From Eunapius fragilis (Eukaryota; Porifera; Demospongiae; Spongillida; Spongillidae): DNA of 64,000 nucleotides. The position numbers were made by a program, and so were the translations under genes. How positions within the stretch are numbered: position 1 is the stretch's first letter; every line of letters begins with the position of its first letter. Below are positions 44,410-56,512 of this stretch, in pieces. The notes below the pieces were generated by a model. That model saw nothing but the letters and a program-made list of their open reading frames with translations. It was not told where the DNA came from and did not search any database. The stretch covers positions 5,354,607-5,418,606 of the forward strand of contig OY811988.1 of the NCBI GenBank assembly GCA_963681505.1, read 5' to 3'.

Positions 44410-44550
44410 ATATAATAATTATAATTTATGTAATTATAATTATATATTGTATATACCAATATTTTAATCAAGAGATAAACAAAAACTTGTACAATACAGA
44501 TAAACAAGCACATAACGTTAAATTACCTACCACCTAGACTAAATAATATA

Positions 44551-45105
44551 TCAGTAGCCGGTGTCTGAGATGGCCCTGGACAGCAGAGCCCTCACATTTG
44601 CCCTAACAAGGGTCATGCTCAACCTTTGATATAGGGCTGTGACAGATGCAGACTTTGGGCAGTTCTGACGTGTGGCCAAGCGAGAGGCTAGCTGCGATAT
44701 TGCCCACTTTGCTTCAGTGCCCCAACACCCATAGGTCTCCACAGCTATTGGGATGCATACCCAACCCAGTTCTGCACATTTAGAGTCATTGGCCTTATGC
44801 TTTCTCTCCTCTGCTGCCAAGGCTGCAGACCCTGCTGTCACACTCGCTTCAGGTAAATTACTTGAGGTTAGCGGTGATGTGACAGTAAAGTCAAATGCAG
44901 CAGGCTTTCCCATCATCCAGTTTGCTGCCAGGACATCAGCTGGTCGCGTGTGGCGCTCCTCAGATGTAAAGCCGTACCCGACCTCCACCTGTGCACTTAT
45001 GCAGGCTCTCCTACATGACTCTGCAAATACATCCCGAAGCCTGTTGTGACGAATGACCACATCGCCCCCATGCTTGCATGTCAAAGCATGGTGGCCTATT
45101 GTATA
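44551..45105 (-). pseudogene. LINE C-terminus with restriction-like endonuclease, fragment
   Basis: A 177-codon open frame, preceded in frame by GHHALTCKHGG. It has H-x4-C, then VVIRHNRLRDVFAESCRRA (the R-H-[ND] signature), RPADVLAANW and AAFDFTVTSP (spaced Asp residues as in a P-D...D nuclease core), EERKHKANDSKCAELGWVC, and a C-terminal tail LYQRLSMTLVRANVRAL ending at a stop. This is the arrangement of the CCHC-plus-endonuclease C-terminus of R2/NeSL-like non-LTR retrotransposons. No RT lies upstream, so it is a 5'-truncated insertion. Confidence 0.6.
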
Positions 45106-45245
45106 TATAATTATAATTATAATTATATTATATATATTATATATATTATATTATATCTCTAACAGGTGATCACATTACCAATGCCATTCAGGGACAAGAA
45201 TGTGTACCTGTTTCAGGAGGGAGTTTACTGCCAGCGGAGAGGTAG

Positions 45246-45330
45246 AGAAACACAGCATCAGTTTCTATGGACTTTCCCCGTAGGAGAGGGGGATATGGGG
45301 AAAGTACCTAGAAACTGATGCTGCATTTCT
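45246..45330. ncRNA. Hairpin with pre-miRNA-like geometry
   Basis: Two 34-nt arms (AGAAACACAGCATCAGTTTC.. and ..GAAACTGATGCTGCATTTCT) pair with 30 of 34 positions matched, with a 17-nt loop (GTAGGAGAGGGGGATAT). Total 85 nt. It lies about 260 bp beyond the stop codon of CABIT-SAM gene 3 on its strand, so it may be in that gene's 3' UTR. A small MITE is the main alternative. Confidence 0.4.
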
Positions 45331-45591
45331 CAACCTCCTCCCCTTCCCCTTCTAATTATGCTGTGCCATGTGATATTTATAATGAAACAATGATTATTTC
45401 GTAAGCTGTAGAGTAATGGAGCAATGATTATTTTGCAAAGAAACAATAACTATTTTGTAAGTTACAAAGGAACAATGATTATTTTGTAAGTTATAATAAA
45501 ACACTGATTATTTTTTTGCACACAGTATTTGTCATATCTGCCGTGGAAATATTGAACAACAAAATTTCCCGTGTAGAGAGATACAAATCCA

Positions 45592-48500
45592 CTATGATGG
45601 CACTATTGCGAAAGACTCACTAAGCAGTGAACCAGGGTTAACAACTCCACTAATTACTTCAAGCAACTTGAGACGATGAAGCCTTGAAGAGATTTTTAAT
45701 TCGCCACGAAGATCATCCTCAGTTAATTGGCTCAGTATTATTCCGCTGATTCTTTCCTTTGCAAAGATGGCTTTGTACTGGGGTAGGCCAAGGTTTTCTA
45801 ATAAGATGCACACCTGAAATGAGATTGCATAAAGACCATAAATAGGTGAATTAAAAACTAAAACTGTGTTAGATGTGTTATGGGTATGTTAGACACAACA
45901 GCTTTACCTGTTGTACAGAGAGTTCAGACAGCTTTGAAAGCTTTGGATCTGCTGGTATTGTATCTGTGCAGTGGGGTGAGATGGCTTGATGCATTGATAG
46001 CTGATTGTCACACACAGTGTGGTGACTGTTGCATTCAACATAGCTCTGGAGAGAATGCATCTCCTTGATTAGAACCCCGACCAAGTCGTTAGTATCCTAA
46101 TTATAGAGATCAAAATGAAGTACTAAGTCATGAGTCACTGGCAACTTCCTCCCTTCCCTCCCCTACTCATTCTGCCCCCACCCACTATTTTGGTCTGGAG
46201 GAAACAGCCTAGGCAACTCAGTTCCCTCCTCCACCCCCACCTGCAATAGCAGCCATTTGTTAGTGTTAGACTTATACTGTCTCTGGGGTTGGGTATTAAG
46301 GAGTGGCTATAATTGCATAATCATTGGGAGAACCTGTATCTTGTGAGAATAACAGACATTGAGGATGTAGGTTTTTAAAATGAGAAATGAATATAATCAA
46401 ATGGCTCAACTAACCCTACTCAGTGGTTGAGTCGAACTCCTTTTTATGGTTAATCCATATAAAGGATATAGGCATATAGAGTTTTAATGCTAAGAATGGT
46501 TGTGCATCTGTTTGTGTTAGTTTTAAATGGGGTTAGTCCAACAATTTGCCAAGGTGTTAGTTTTTTTTCTTCTAAACTTGCAACTTCTATTTATAATTTG
46601 CATTAAATAGTAGTAAAATAAATAGTAAAACAATACTACAGCAAGTCAGGAAATGTAGAATTCACAAGTAACTATTTTTAAAAAAATTTTCTACAAGGAA
46701 ACAGGTGATAATTAATATTGCATCTTAAGGCGACCATGCACTAGGCAACATTTTGCGTGCAACACTATGAATTTTTGTAAATTTCTAGTAAAATATCAGT
46801 AAACTAATGTTTTACTGAAAATATAATTGCATTCATTGAATTGCACGCAAGATTGTTGCCTAGTGTATGGTCGCCTTGACAGATCAGGGCCTAAACTTGT
46901 TCTCAGAATTCTACTAAAGGCTACTGAATGCCACAAAGGTAAGACCACTTTTACAGCACTGAATATATAAGATACCCAGACTCCTACACAAAATTCTACT
47001 TTGACTGTCTTTGTAAAGATTGTACTTTTTCACAGAAGGACAACTAGACTTCTATAATTGGCCTTGCACAGACTACGTATGCATGAACTAGGATTGGAAT
47101 GGAATAGGATCAGGTGAGTAATAGACTTCAGGGAAATATGAAGTACAAGGCCATCCATTTTAACCAGACTGATTCCCACCCCTGTGTGTACACGTGAAGA
47201 ACAAACCTATTACCTCACTAGTGTATCAATATGGGGTGGCGATATTTATGCATGACAATGCTGACAATCAGGGCATCTCCGCGCCCTTCAACACGATGCA
47301 AAACACAAGACTTTGCATTTGAAATCATACTGATGTCAGTTCATGCATCAATCCATGAATGCTGCGGCATGAATTTTATATACGCATGCACCGATATGTA
47401 TTAGGCCCAAACCAGTTTGGGTGGCCAATGACTGCACGCATGCATGTATGTATGAATGTATGAGGATATCAGTAATGTACTTCATTATATAGATCGCGCT
47501 ATAATTATAACCCGCACATCAGCATGTATGTATGTATGTGTGTATGTGTGTATGTGTGTATGTGTGTATGTGTGTATGTGTGTATGTGTGTATGTGTGTA
47601 TGTGTGTATGTGTGTATGTGTGTATGTGTGTATGTGTGTATGTGTGTATGTGTATGTGTATGTGTGTATGTGTGTATGTGTGTATGTGTGTATGTGTGTA
47701 TGTGTGTATGTGTGTATGTGTGTATGTGTGTATGTGTGTATGTGTGTATGTGTGTATGTTGTGTGTATGTGTGTATGTGTGTATGTGTGTATGTTGTGTG
47801 TATGTGTGTATGTGTGTATGTGTGTATGTGTGTATGTGTGTATGTGTGTATGTGTGTATGTGTGTATGTGTGTATGTGTGTATGTTGTGTGTATGTGTGT
47901 ATGTGTGTATGTGTGTATGTGTGTATGTGTGTATGTTGTGTGTATGTGTGTATGTGTGTATGTGTGTATGTGTGTATGTGTGTATGTGTGTATGTGTGTA
48001 TGTGTGTATGTGTGTATGTGTGTATGTGTGTATGTGTGTATGTGTGTATGTGTGTATGTGTGTATGTGTGTATGTGTGTATGTGTGTATGTGTGTATGTG
48101 TGTATGTGTGTATGTGTGTATGTGTGTATGTGTGTATGTGTGTATGTTGTGTGTATGTGTGTATGTGTGTATGTGTGTATGTGTGTATGTGTGTATGTGT
48201 GTATGTGTGTATGTGTGTATGTGTGTATGTGTGTATGTGTGTATGTGTGTATGTGTGTATGTGTGTATGTGTGTATGTGTGTATGTGTGTATGTGTGTAT
48301 GTGTGTATGTGTGTATGTGTGTATGTGTGTATGTGTGTATGTTGTGTGTATGTGTGTATGTGTGTATGTGTGTATGTGTGTATGTGTGTATGTGTGTATG
48401 TGTGTATGTGTGTATGTGTGTATGTGTGTATGTGTGTATGTGTGTATGTGTGTATGTGTGTATGTGTGTATGTACAGGGCGCTCACCTGTAACGATTTTT

Positions 48501-49683
48501 CAATAGCTTTCACGCCAAGACATATGTCTGAACTCACACTGCGAGTCGTGGCGCTTGGTCCGGCGACCTCGTACAATGCATCAGCTATATCAGGGTCCTT
48601 GGCTTCAATGAGCGGCTGGTAATTATAAGCCGGCCCGTCGACCACAACATGAGGCTCGCGATGGTCAAGTGTTTCAGATTTCCGTCGACAAGCTGTTTCA
48701 GCCACCAGTGGTCTGTCCTTTGTGGCCGACTTTGAGTTCTTGTGGCAGTGAAGCGAAACGGTAATCGGAAGATTTGAAGGTATTTCGATCCAATGGCTGC
48801 TCAATCCTATTAATGATTCGTCGCCGTGAGCACTTAGACTCGCTGCAACGGAGTTGGTACATTGCAAGCCTAGTACGTCGACGGTATCGTCGAGCAGGTT
48901 GCGGTCTACCTCGCTGTCAAATTCAGGTGCAAGGAAGAGGCAGGCCTTGGCGGGAAATCTCTTCTCGATGTGACCGAGTATCTCCGTAATTCTCAGCTTC
49001 GTAGCATACGGGTTTGTGGTAAAGTCTCCGCGACATTGGCTTGGCAGAAGTTTGACCATCCCGAACGTAATGCTGTACACAGCCAGAATGCCGCTGCCGG
49101 ACCTTCTTCGCTTCTGCTTCAATATGACAATAACTTCTGATTCTTCCACGGAAGCTGCCTCATTACCTCCCTTGTAACTGCGCGTCGCACAAACGACGTC
49201 TGGTCGTGCTCGTCTGCCGTCCAAGATGTCGCGTACAGTTGGCAGGATGTAGCCGCTCTTTGCCCTCTCCAGGTTTCCCTCTGGGTTGTACAGGAAAGTG
49301 TATTCCACGTGCGAATTCATCGGGATCGTGTCCTGTTTTCCTCTTCCATCCGAAACCACGACTGACCGCGTCGTAGTGGTGAAATTGAGAGTGTAACATT
49401 CTCCAGCGGACAACTCGCAGCCTAGCGACGAGTTGCAGTATCCTTCTTCGATGGAAACGCACAGAGGGAATAAAGAGCTGTACGCCTTGATGAAACGTTT
49501 CAAACTCAGTACCTTTCGTTCAACGGGCCGCCGTGTTGTGAAGAGGAAAGGCAGTGCGGGAACTCTACATCTGGTGGGCGTGATTGAACGGCTGAAATGC
49601 GCTTTAGTCGTTGCGGCAGGTAACAGCGGCTCGCTACTTTCTGGGGTTAGCTCTATGCACGCCGATTCAAACCTTGCGCTCAT
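45592..49683 (-). CDS. CABIT-SAM protein 3 (GAREM-like)
   Basis: Three exons on the minus strand, all phase 0: 49683-48487 (ends ..KSLQ|GTGAGC), 46096-45908 (AATTAG|GATACT ... CAACAG|GTAAAG) and 45813-45592 (CATTTCAG|GTGTGC), about 535 aa. The CABIT-type domain begins near residue 43 (VLSLKRFIKAYSSLFPLCV) and extends to about 310 (ITVSLHCHKN). Tyr-containing motifs follow (GPAYNYQPL, DALYEVAG), then a short coiled coil spanning exons 1-2 (VKAIEKSLQ / VGVLIKEMHSLQSYV), and a SAM domain (LLENLGLPQYKAIF, GIILSQLTEDDLRGELKI, RLHRLKLLEVI). It lacks the proline-rich head of genes 1 and 2 and has an extra intron in the coiled coil, so it is the outlier. An in-frame ATG at 49731 would extend it into a transposon terminus, so 49683 is preferred. 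Confidence 0.8.
46728..46877. mobile_element. 150-bp MITE in intron 1 of CABIT-SAM3
   Basis: Terminal inverted repeats of about 38 bp, starting AAGGCGACCATGCACTAGGC and ending with the complement GCCTAGTGTATGGTCGCCTT, with two or three mismatches and one indel. No clear target duplication beyond TTAA symmetry. Confidence 0.85.
47524..48474. repeat. (TATGTGTG)n microsatellite, about 950 bp
   Basis: Octamer repeat with about six interruptions of the form TATGTTGTGTG. It begins about 12 bp inside the 5' splice site of CABIT-SAM3 intron 1. The long ORFs on both strands (VCMC... and THIHTY...) are repeat artefacts. Confidence 0.95.
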
Positions 49684-49718
49684 TTTGCGTGTGTATATGT
49701 GTGTCCAAATTAGTAATA

Positions 49719-51231
49719 CAGTGGAAACCATCGCACTTCTCCAATAATTTTTTTTGTTTAGTATACTTGAAATTATTTCAATAACAATGACTTATAATGC
49801 AAATCTGACGAAACACATGCATTTAGTGTACAACTATGTACTGAAGTTAAAAGGCGTCACGTGACTAATTACTCTTGTTATTAGTGACCATGGTACTAAT
49901 AAATTTGTAAGCAGAATTTCTCCCCCAGTAGACAACGAATCCTAACCAAATTTGCATTATGTTTAAAGAAAAATCAATCACAACTTTTGGCCACGTCGGT
50001 TTTTAAGTCCGGTAAATAGTTACCATTCTATCGAGCTAGAGGTGATGCCATTTTGTATTACGCTCTTACTACGCTGAAATAATACCACATGTTCACATAA
50101 ATAAATAAATTTTTATAAAGGAAGCAAAATATGATGATCTCTTGTGCAAGTAGAAGGGCTTCTCTTGACACCAGGTCAAGAGGAGGTTGTGTAGCAGACA
50201 TATAATGGCCAAGGTGAGAGCGTGCCCCTCGAATGCACATAACTGAACTTTGCAGTAACGAGGTAGGCAAGGCAACATCTCAACCACATGATGGTTAAGC
50301 TATAGGCCTGGTTCCATTTAGCAGAGAGCAGAGAGCAGAGAGGCCAGACGCTTATACAGCTTGTTGTGGCTTGAGGCCCAAGGCCACCAGTGCAAGAGAG
50401 AATAAGTGGAGTGAAAGAGGCATGTTCGATTTCACGCATACTTTGGTCATATTTCCTCTTTTTCTCTTTTTCATGGCTACGGTAATAATGAGCTTCTGAT
50501 AGCCCTAACAAAGAAACACTCTTCTGAAGCGATAGCTCCTACTTTGCCATTGAAAGATGCTGTTAAAGACGAACGGCTGAAAATCACCACCATTTCTGCA
50601 ATTATGCAATGAATTGCATTTGAAACGTGACATGTGTCATTTTCACTATGAATATAATTTTAGCGTTGTTTATGGAAATAGGAGTCGACGAAATTGTAGA
50701 CAGAAACGGTTCTCTTCAGAACCAAGCTAACGACACTGCCACTTTCAGCCGCTCAAGACGGACGGCTAGCTAGTTAATCAGCAGCATCAGTTTGGGCCCA
50801 CCTCAATGCAAGACGCGTCGAAGAGCAAGAGGGAACCCTAAAGCTGGAGACGACACGAGATGGAACAAACAATCCAGTAACGTCCAGACAACCAAACCAG
50901 TGTAAGAAGACCCAATTAGCTATCGCACACAGAAGCTGGCATCAAGGATTTCGAATCTTTGAATGAATTTTTTTTCTCCTGCTGCATCCCATCACTTGCA
51001 TGGGCTAAGGGAAAACATTTTACCCAGTCTTGTTTGGGCATCACTGGATGATACGTTTTCAAACAACTCCAAATAATACATTCGCAATACATTCATTGAA
51101 AGAATCGAATAAAGATTTTGTATAGTGACGCATAGTTGTACAAATTGTGCTTTGTCAGATTTGCATTGTTATTGAAGTAAAAAAAACGACAGTAGAAAAA
51201 ATTATTGGAGCAAGTGTGACGGTTTCCACTG
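49719..51231. mobile_element. Tc1/mariner-like TIR element, non-autonomous
   Basis: Left terminus CAGTGGAAACCATCGCACTT then CTCCAATAATTTTTT; the right terminus is its inverted near-copy (GGTTTCCACTG at 51221-51231). Both ends are flanked by TA (49717-49718, 51232-51233). The CAGTGGAAACC ends and TA duplication fit the Tc1/mariner/pogo superfamily. No transposase was recognised. It contains the LINE fragment below. Its left end is 35 bp from the start codon of CABIT-SAM3. Confidence 0.7.
50120..50511 (-). pseudogene. LINE C-terminal fragment, degenerate
   Basis: Encodes SHEKEKKRKYDQSMREIEHA then SFTPLILSCTGGLG, LLSAKWNQAYSLTIMWLRC, and in another frame VMCIRGARS. This matches in order the tail of the LINE at 59495-60415 (THEQTKKREYGQRIRDVEHG, FTPLVF, LLSEKQDKAYSLIMGWLRC, IMCLRGSRS). 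At least two frameshifts. Nested inside the TIR element. Confidence 0.65.
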
Positions 51232-51233
51232 TA

Positions 51234-53054
51234 TATATAAACGATTTTAAGTGAATGATCGATTTTGCTACTATATATGGATTTGCATGGTGTATATGCT
51301 TTCAAAACATTTATACACAAGCAATTATTTTGAAATACCACATTAACTCATATGCACACCAAAACAAGCCTTTGGTGTTGTAACTTAGTGTATATATAGA
51401 TAAGAGGTCTGTGTTCTTAGCCTACTCAGATGTTATCTGCCCCACATAAAGCTGGGCATATCCAGAAATGGCCCATACATACGCTGTCATCCTGTTTTAT
51501 TTTTTTCCGCATTGAATTTCAAAGATGTTTAAAATACTCTAAAAATCGATTTGATTATAATATGCATTTTTCATTTAATAAACATTAAGCACCCTTTTAC
51601 TAAAATCAAGACAATTTCAACCATGCATAATTTATTCATATAAGTATTTAATGACGCAAGAAATTATAAATATCATCTATAATACTTTTAATAATTCATG
51701 ACGTCACTGACGAAACTTTTGCTCACGTACGCGTGTACATGTAACATTGATATAATTTAATAGTAAAATAACTTAAGTGTACATTTATAATACAGCGTGC
51801 CAAGAGGGTGTGGTACTACGATACAACTGCGGTACGCCCACGCATACAGTGTATGTGCATGGATTGAAAAGTCAGTAGTTGATAAATAAACAATGCAACA
51901 CATGCTTATAGGGACTTCTGCGTGCTAGAGCATGGACCAAACATTCAGAAATCATGCGTGCACACATGCAATATGTTGTCTACTTGAATCAGCTAGTAGC
52001 TCGAACCAAGGATTATTAACTATTACAATCCTTGCAGTGGATTTATAATACTTGATGTGTCGTGCCACGTGGGATATGCCTCATGTCATTCTCTTTGTCA
52101 GTAGCACTCGCGGCATTACTTTCAAAGTGGTTGTCTGTTTCAACGCCTATACGACAATATACATGAAAAAGATCGCCGATTTTTATATAGGACTCTATTG
52201 CCATGCAGCCTACAACGCTCAGTTACAATTTCCACGCTTTTCTTGTTCATTTTACTAGTTACGAGCATTATCCGTGCATGCATGCATTGCATGCGGTAGA
52301 TGGTGATCCAATTATGCTGTCATAGTCTGCGATTAATTAAGATTGTGCATTATGCAAGACTATACGGTGCAAGATAACATGACTGCACCGCTGCTAATGA
52401 ATCCTTTGAAGTGCAGTTTACCCATATACGCGAAGAAAGTCAAACCAGCTCTCAATTGCATGCATGAAAAATGCATGATGAATTAAGAGATTAGAACTAA
52501 CTTGCTGCCCGTGCAGGTCTACCAATTGCACTGATGCATGGATGCATGTTCATTCGCTGTTATACTAGGTAACAACAAACCAGACGTAGAGTAGCGTGCG
52601 ATAACGTCAGGAGTGTCCTGTTTATTCTAAAGAGCAACGTTACTTCCGTAAAACTGTGCATGGTGGTAACAAAGGAGCCTATTAGGGTTGTTTTAAACTC
52701 ATACATAAAGATCCAAACTTATTAATTCAGTCTTTATATTAAAAGTGCGGGTGGCGACTACTCCCCCTGGCAAATATACCTAACTCTACCCTCGCGTCTG
52801 ATTGGTAGCGACAGAATTCTATCGCTAATGCCACTCCCACAGTCATGTGATAAGGTAAATAAATGGTGTCATAATTACATCCCCATTTGTATATTACCTT
52901 CTGGTATGCATTCTGACGCTGCTATTGAAACCGCCATGTCGAGCGCTGTATTAAAACTAGGATAGCCAGCGCTTCGCCATTATCAGAAGACTGCTTTGTT
53001 AAAGGCCGCGAGGTTTTTGTCTGTCTGCCACTTTGTGCTTCACAATCCTCCCCC

Positions 53055-53085
<31 letters not shown>

Positions 53086-53166
53086 ACACCTCGTAATCTC
53101 GTAATCTGGAGCGTAAGCTCCCCCCCCCCCCCCTACGCTTTTTCGTATTGCGGGTCAGACCTGTAG

Positions 53167-53197
<31 letters not shown>

Positions 53198-53985
53198 TTC
53201 CTTTTGTATCCGCCCTTGACTGGTGGATTTTTGGCGCGTGACTTGTGTTGTTAATTACATTCCAATGCTCTATTTTCGCCAGACGTATAAAACTACGTCT
53301 AGGTACGAGACTAAGTTGAAATCCCTAACGTACGTACGTCCGTATTTCAATTTTTGTGGGCACGAGACGGGGAATCCAAGAAGGAATACTTCTGTGGAGT
53401 ATGGAACCGAATTTTCAAATACGAAGACCTAAGTTTAAAAGCGGAAAATAGTTGCTTTGTGTATCAGCTATATTTTTCTGTCATGAGCTAACGGTAAAGC
53501 TTTAAGGCTTTGACGTTATAGACTGTGGAATTTTGTGATGAGGAACTCACCCCGTTGACTTCATGAACATTTGAAAAAAAAGGCCCCTACAATTCAATGG
53601 AACCGAGGGCTTATTCGGGAAAAATATGGTGATGTGTTTAAACATCTTGCCAAATGTGCCGCACTAACATCCTGTCATGAGCTAGTTGTAAAAAACATTT
53701 GGTATGCTTTCCCCATACTGTGTATGGAATGATTACGGAAATATGTCGTGATTACGCAAACCGTGAATTAATGAAAAGCTCCCGTTGACCGCTCATTTCT
53801 CGATATGGGGTATAGTGATCAATAGAATAGGCTAAGAACACTAACAGTTTCTTTTTATTTATTTTTCCTACCCTACATGAAACACTCTCCTAAGTGGCTG
53901 TAATAACATTACATTGCATCAGTTATTTCCAAGTATTTCTACTGCATGCACCACATACTCTTAATATCCTGTATCGGACCCATAC
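51234..53985. other. Long non-coding stretch with poly-C tracts
   Basis: No gene recognised on either strand. Three long C runs at about 53049-53071, 53121-53133 and 53167-53197, with a CA run between the first two. Otherwise AT-rich with frequent TGCATGCATG. Confidence 0.5.
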
Positions 53986-54345
53986 ATGTTCAGCAGTATC
54001 AGACTAATAACTTTTGGCTGTGTACCTACCTTTAATTGAATTCACGATCTGATGCAAACTTGTTACATACATGTTCAGCAGTGTCATCCTGTATCAAGCT
54101 GTGTTCGCTAAATATTTACACTGAAGCCATGCAATACAGTGTAAGTGCAAACCCACGATTACGTCAATCAATTCAATGTATATAAAGGTGGTTAGTGTAA
54201 TATAACCACCGTAAGTTTCAATTTTCCCCATCACTCTTCTGGAGCTTAAGGGGTGGAGATAGATAGGATTAGGGTGGGGTAGATAGGATATATGAGGGGG
54301 GGGGGGGGGGGGGGGGGGGGTGGTAGATAGAAGACATGATAGGGG
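53986..54345 (-). repeat. Repeat family copy, left of the RAG-like fragments
   Basis: On the minus strand it matches parts of 58800-59290: CTATCTACC/CCTATC pyrimidine blocks around a homopolymer (poly-G at 54295-54320 here, poly-C there), the CTTTATATACATTGAATTGA block, GGGTTTGCACTTACACTGTATTGCATGG, and TTGGCTGTGTA. The two copies are inverted relative to each other and flank the RAG1-like pieces. Confidence 0.65.
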
Positions 54346-54748
54346 CACGGGTGTTTCGGAGTGGACATTTACGGATATTTAGATGTCCAATTGTACGTAA
54401 AAATGATTTTGCTAGCTCATTAACGCACTAACATATTCAAGTCCTGTTTCTGCAATGACCCAGTATCACTACACCTCTCTATTGATAATTCCATGCATAA
54501 TAATAGTCTAAGCACAAACCCAAATCAACTGCTCACATGTTTATCGCATTTCAACATACGGCGCAACGCTTCTAGTAATCACGTGCTCCTTAATTCGTTA
54601 CGAGTGCATCTTTTGGTTGACTACTTCTGAGGCTCTCGAACTTCCAGGTGAGTTGTGACGATAAAATACAGAATCTAGGGGCATTGTAAAACAATCCAAG
54701 CTGGGCCACGTCTCGAGACGCGACGTCTAAGGCATATAAAAATCGCTG

Positions 54749-55604
54749 TTGAAATCTATGATAATTGTCAACATCTTGGTGTTTATAGATGCTTTGCGAT
54801 GGAATTCCATTGCAGTCAGCTTACAAAACATTGCAGGGTGTGCGGTGGGAGATGGGCGGTGGCCTCCCACAATTGAAGCACAGCAAGCAGTAAGTTGTAA
54901 ACTATTGAAAAGATCATCAAAAAAATTACATGATGGTCCGTTTGTGAAAAGTCTTGATGTAGCACTTCAGAACATTGGAGTGGAGCCCCAGCAATACTTT
55001 GGGGGCAACCACATTCACAGACTTGAAGGTCAGACAATTTTACATATACTTTATTAACATCAAACTTATCATTATATAGCCTTTTAACCTGAAAGTTTTG
55101 TTTTTGTCTATAAAAAATGTGGCCCAGCCATATCCTGTTCTCCTCATGGATGCTCAGCTGGTTGCAGACAATTTTGAAGGGGCATTTGCTAGACTTGGAG
55201 CATGCCACTCTATCTATGACCAATGTTTTGATGAGAAATGTTGAGAGTTAGGTAATAGCAACATGTTGTCACAGTGGATGAGTATTAATTATGCGATATT
55301 TTTCACATGAAGCTATAGTTTTCTTTTATGAACCAATTTCCCCAATGAAAATATCTCACCCGAAATGCACCTATTAGAGGAGCACACAGTTGAGTGGGTG
55401 AGAAGATACAACTTTGGATTTGGCATGCTGGGTGAGCAAGGTGCTGAATCGATTCACCCATCGTTTAAACGCACTTTAAACCACGAAAAGAGGCTATGGT
55501 GCATCATCAAAGAGCACTTCATAAGTATTGCTCCTCACTCAATCCATGCTCAGCCACCCGCAAAGAGAGCAAAACGTACGCCAAAACACACTGCTGCTTC
55601 ATAG
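54749..55604 (+). pseudogene. C-terminal part of a RAG1-like transposase
   Basis: Two open pieces with a broken stretch between. The first: GDGRWPPTIEAQQAVSCKLL, VALQNIGVEPQQYFGGNHIH. The second (55365-55604): MHLLEEHTVEWVRRYNFGFG then MLGEQGAESIHPSFKRTLN, ending in a basic tail (KRAKRTPKH). The H-x-x-x-x-H-...-G-x-x-x-E-Q-G-x-E-S-x-H block corresponds in position to the RAG1/Transib segment carrying the last catalytic Glu. Likely the end of a DDE transposase of N-RAG-TP or RAG-like type, fragmentary here. Confidence 0.5.
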
Positions 55605-56512
55605 TATAGTGGATTTAAATTCACGTACACAAACACAACACGCACGTTGCCTATTCCACTTGACAATGTTTGCACGTTACTTTTGAAGCATACAAAGTCG
55701 CGTCTCAGAAAAAGAGTAACATAAAACGAAAGCTCGATTTATGTACAATACCTTTGTAAAAGTCGTTTCTCAACTGGAAGTTCGCACGTCCCGGACTAAC
55801 TAGTTTTGAAAACCTACCTCCGCGTAAGGGGGCTTGTCCAAACGATTTTTGGAAAAATTAGCGGCATTAGGGGGGGGGGGGGGAAGGCTATGACGCTAAG
55901 AAAAATTTTATTGTCCGCAAGTATTGTTCTTATTCAGATTACACACGGCTGTTTTATTGCATTGAATCGATGGAAACTTAGTACGCGCGCGCCGCGTAAA
56001 AATTTCCCATAGCAACCTCCTTGGATACCATGGAGGCATGTCGCTTCACAATGGCTTACAAGTGCGTGGGAGCGTAGCCACGTCTCAAAACTTTTAAGAT
56101 GAATGAAGCAGTCCCCTGACTCTGTTTTTATGTGCTTTCTGATTTTTAATTTCTATTATTTCACGCGTTGTTTGACCATAAATCACATAACGTATTTCAA
56201 TTATACTGCTACTCCTGCAGTTTTCCTAAGGAAATGTTTAAAAGAACTAAAAAGCTTGCCAAGTTAGCTACCAGATTATGCAGAGCAATTGTTATGAGAC
56301 CTTTTTTTAATCCGTATATTGCATATCCAATGTGGCTACCTACAAGTCATGAAACACTCATAATAATTACACAGTGAATCACAAAATCGCACATAAAGGT
56401 GTTAATTACTATACAAACATTATGTAGGTTCGTTCAGGTAGCATCTCAGCTGAAATACAATTGCACCAGTACAATCAAATGAACATACATGAATACGCAG
56501 ACATTTACTCAC

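Noticed and set aside
47456-48622. Long VCMCVCVY and THIHTYTH ORFs on both strands
   Set aside because: They translate the (TATGTGTG)n microsatellite. Only the part upstream of the GTGAGC donor at 48486 belongs to the CABIT-SAM3 coding region.
53049-53197. Possible telomere-like or subtelomeric sequence at the C-rich tracts
   Set aside because: Pure homopolymers with no TTAGGG-type unit.
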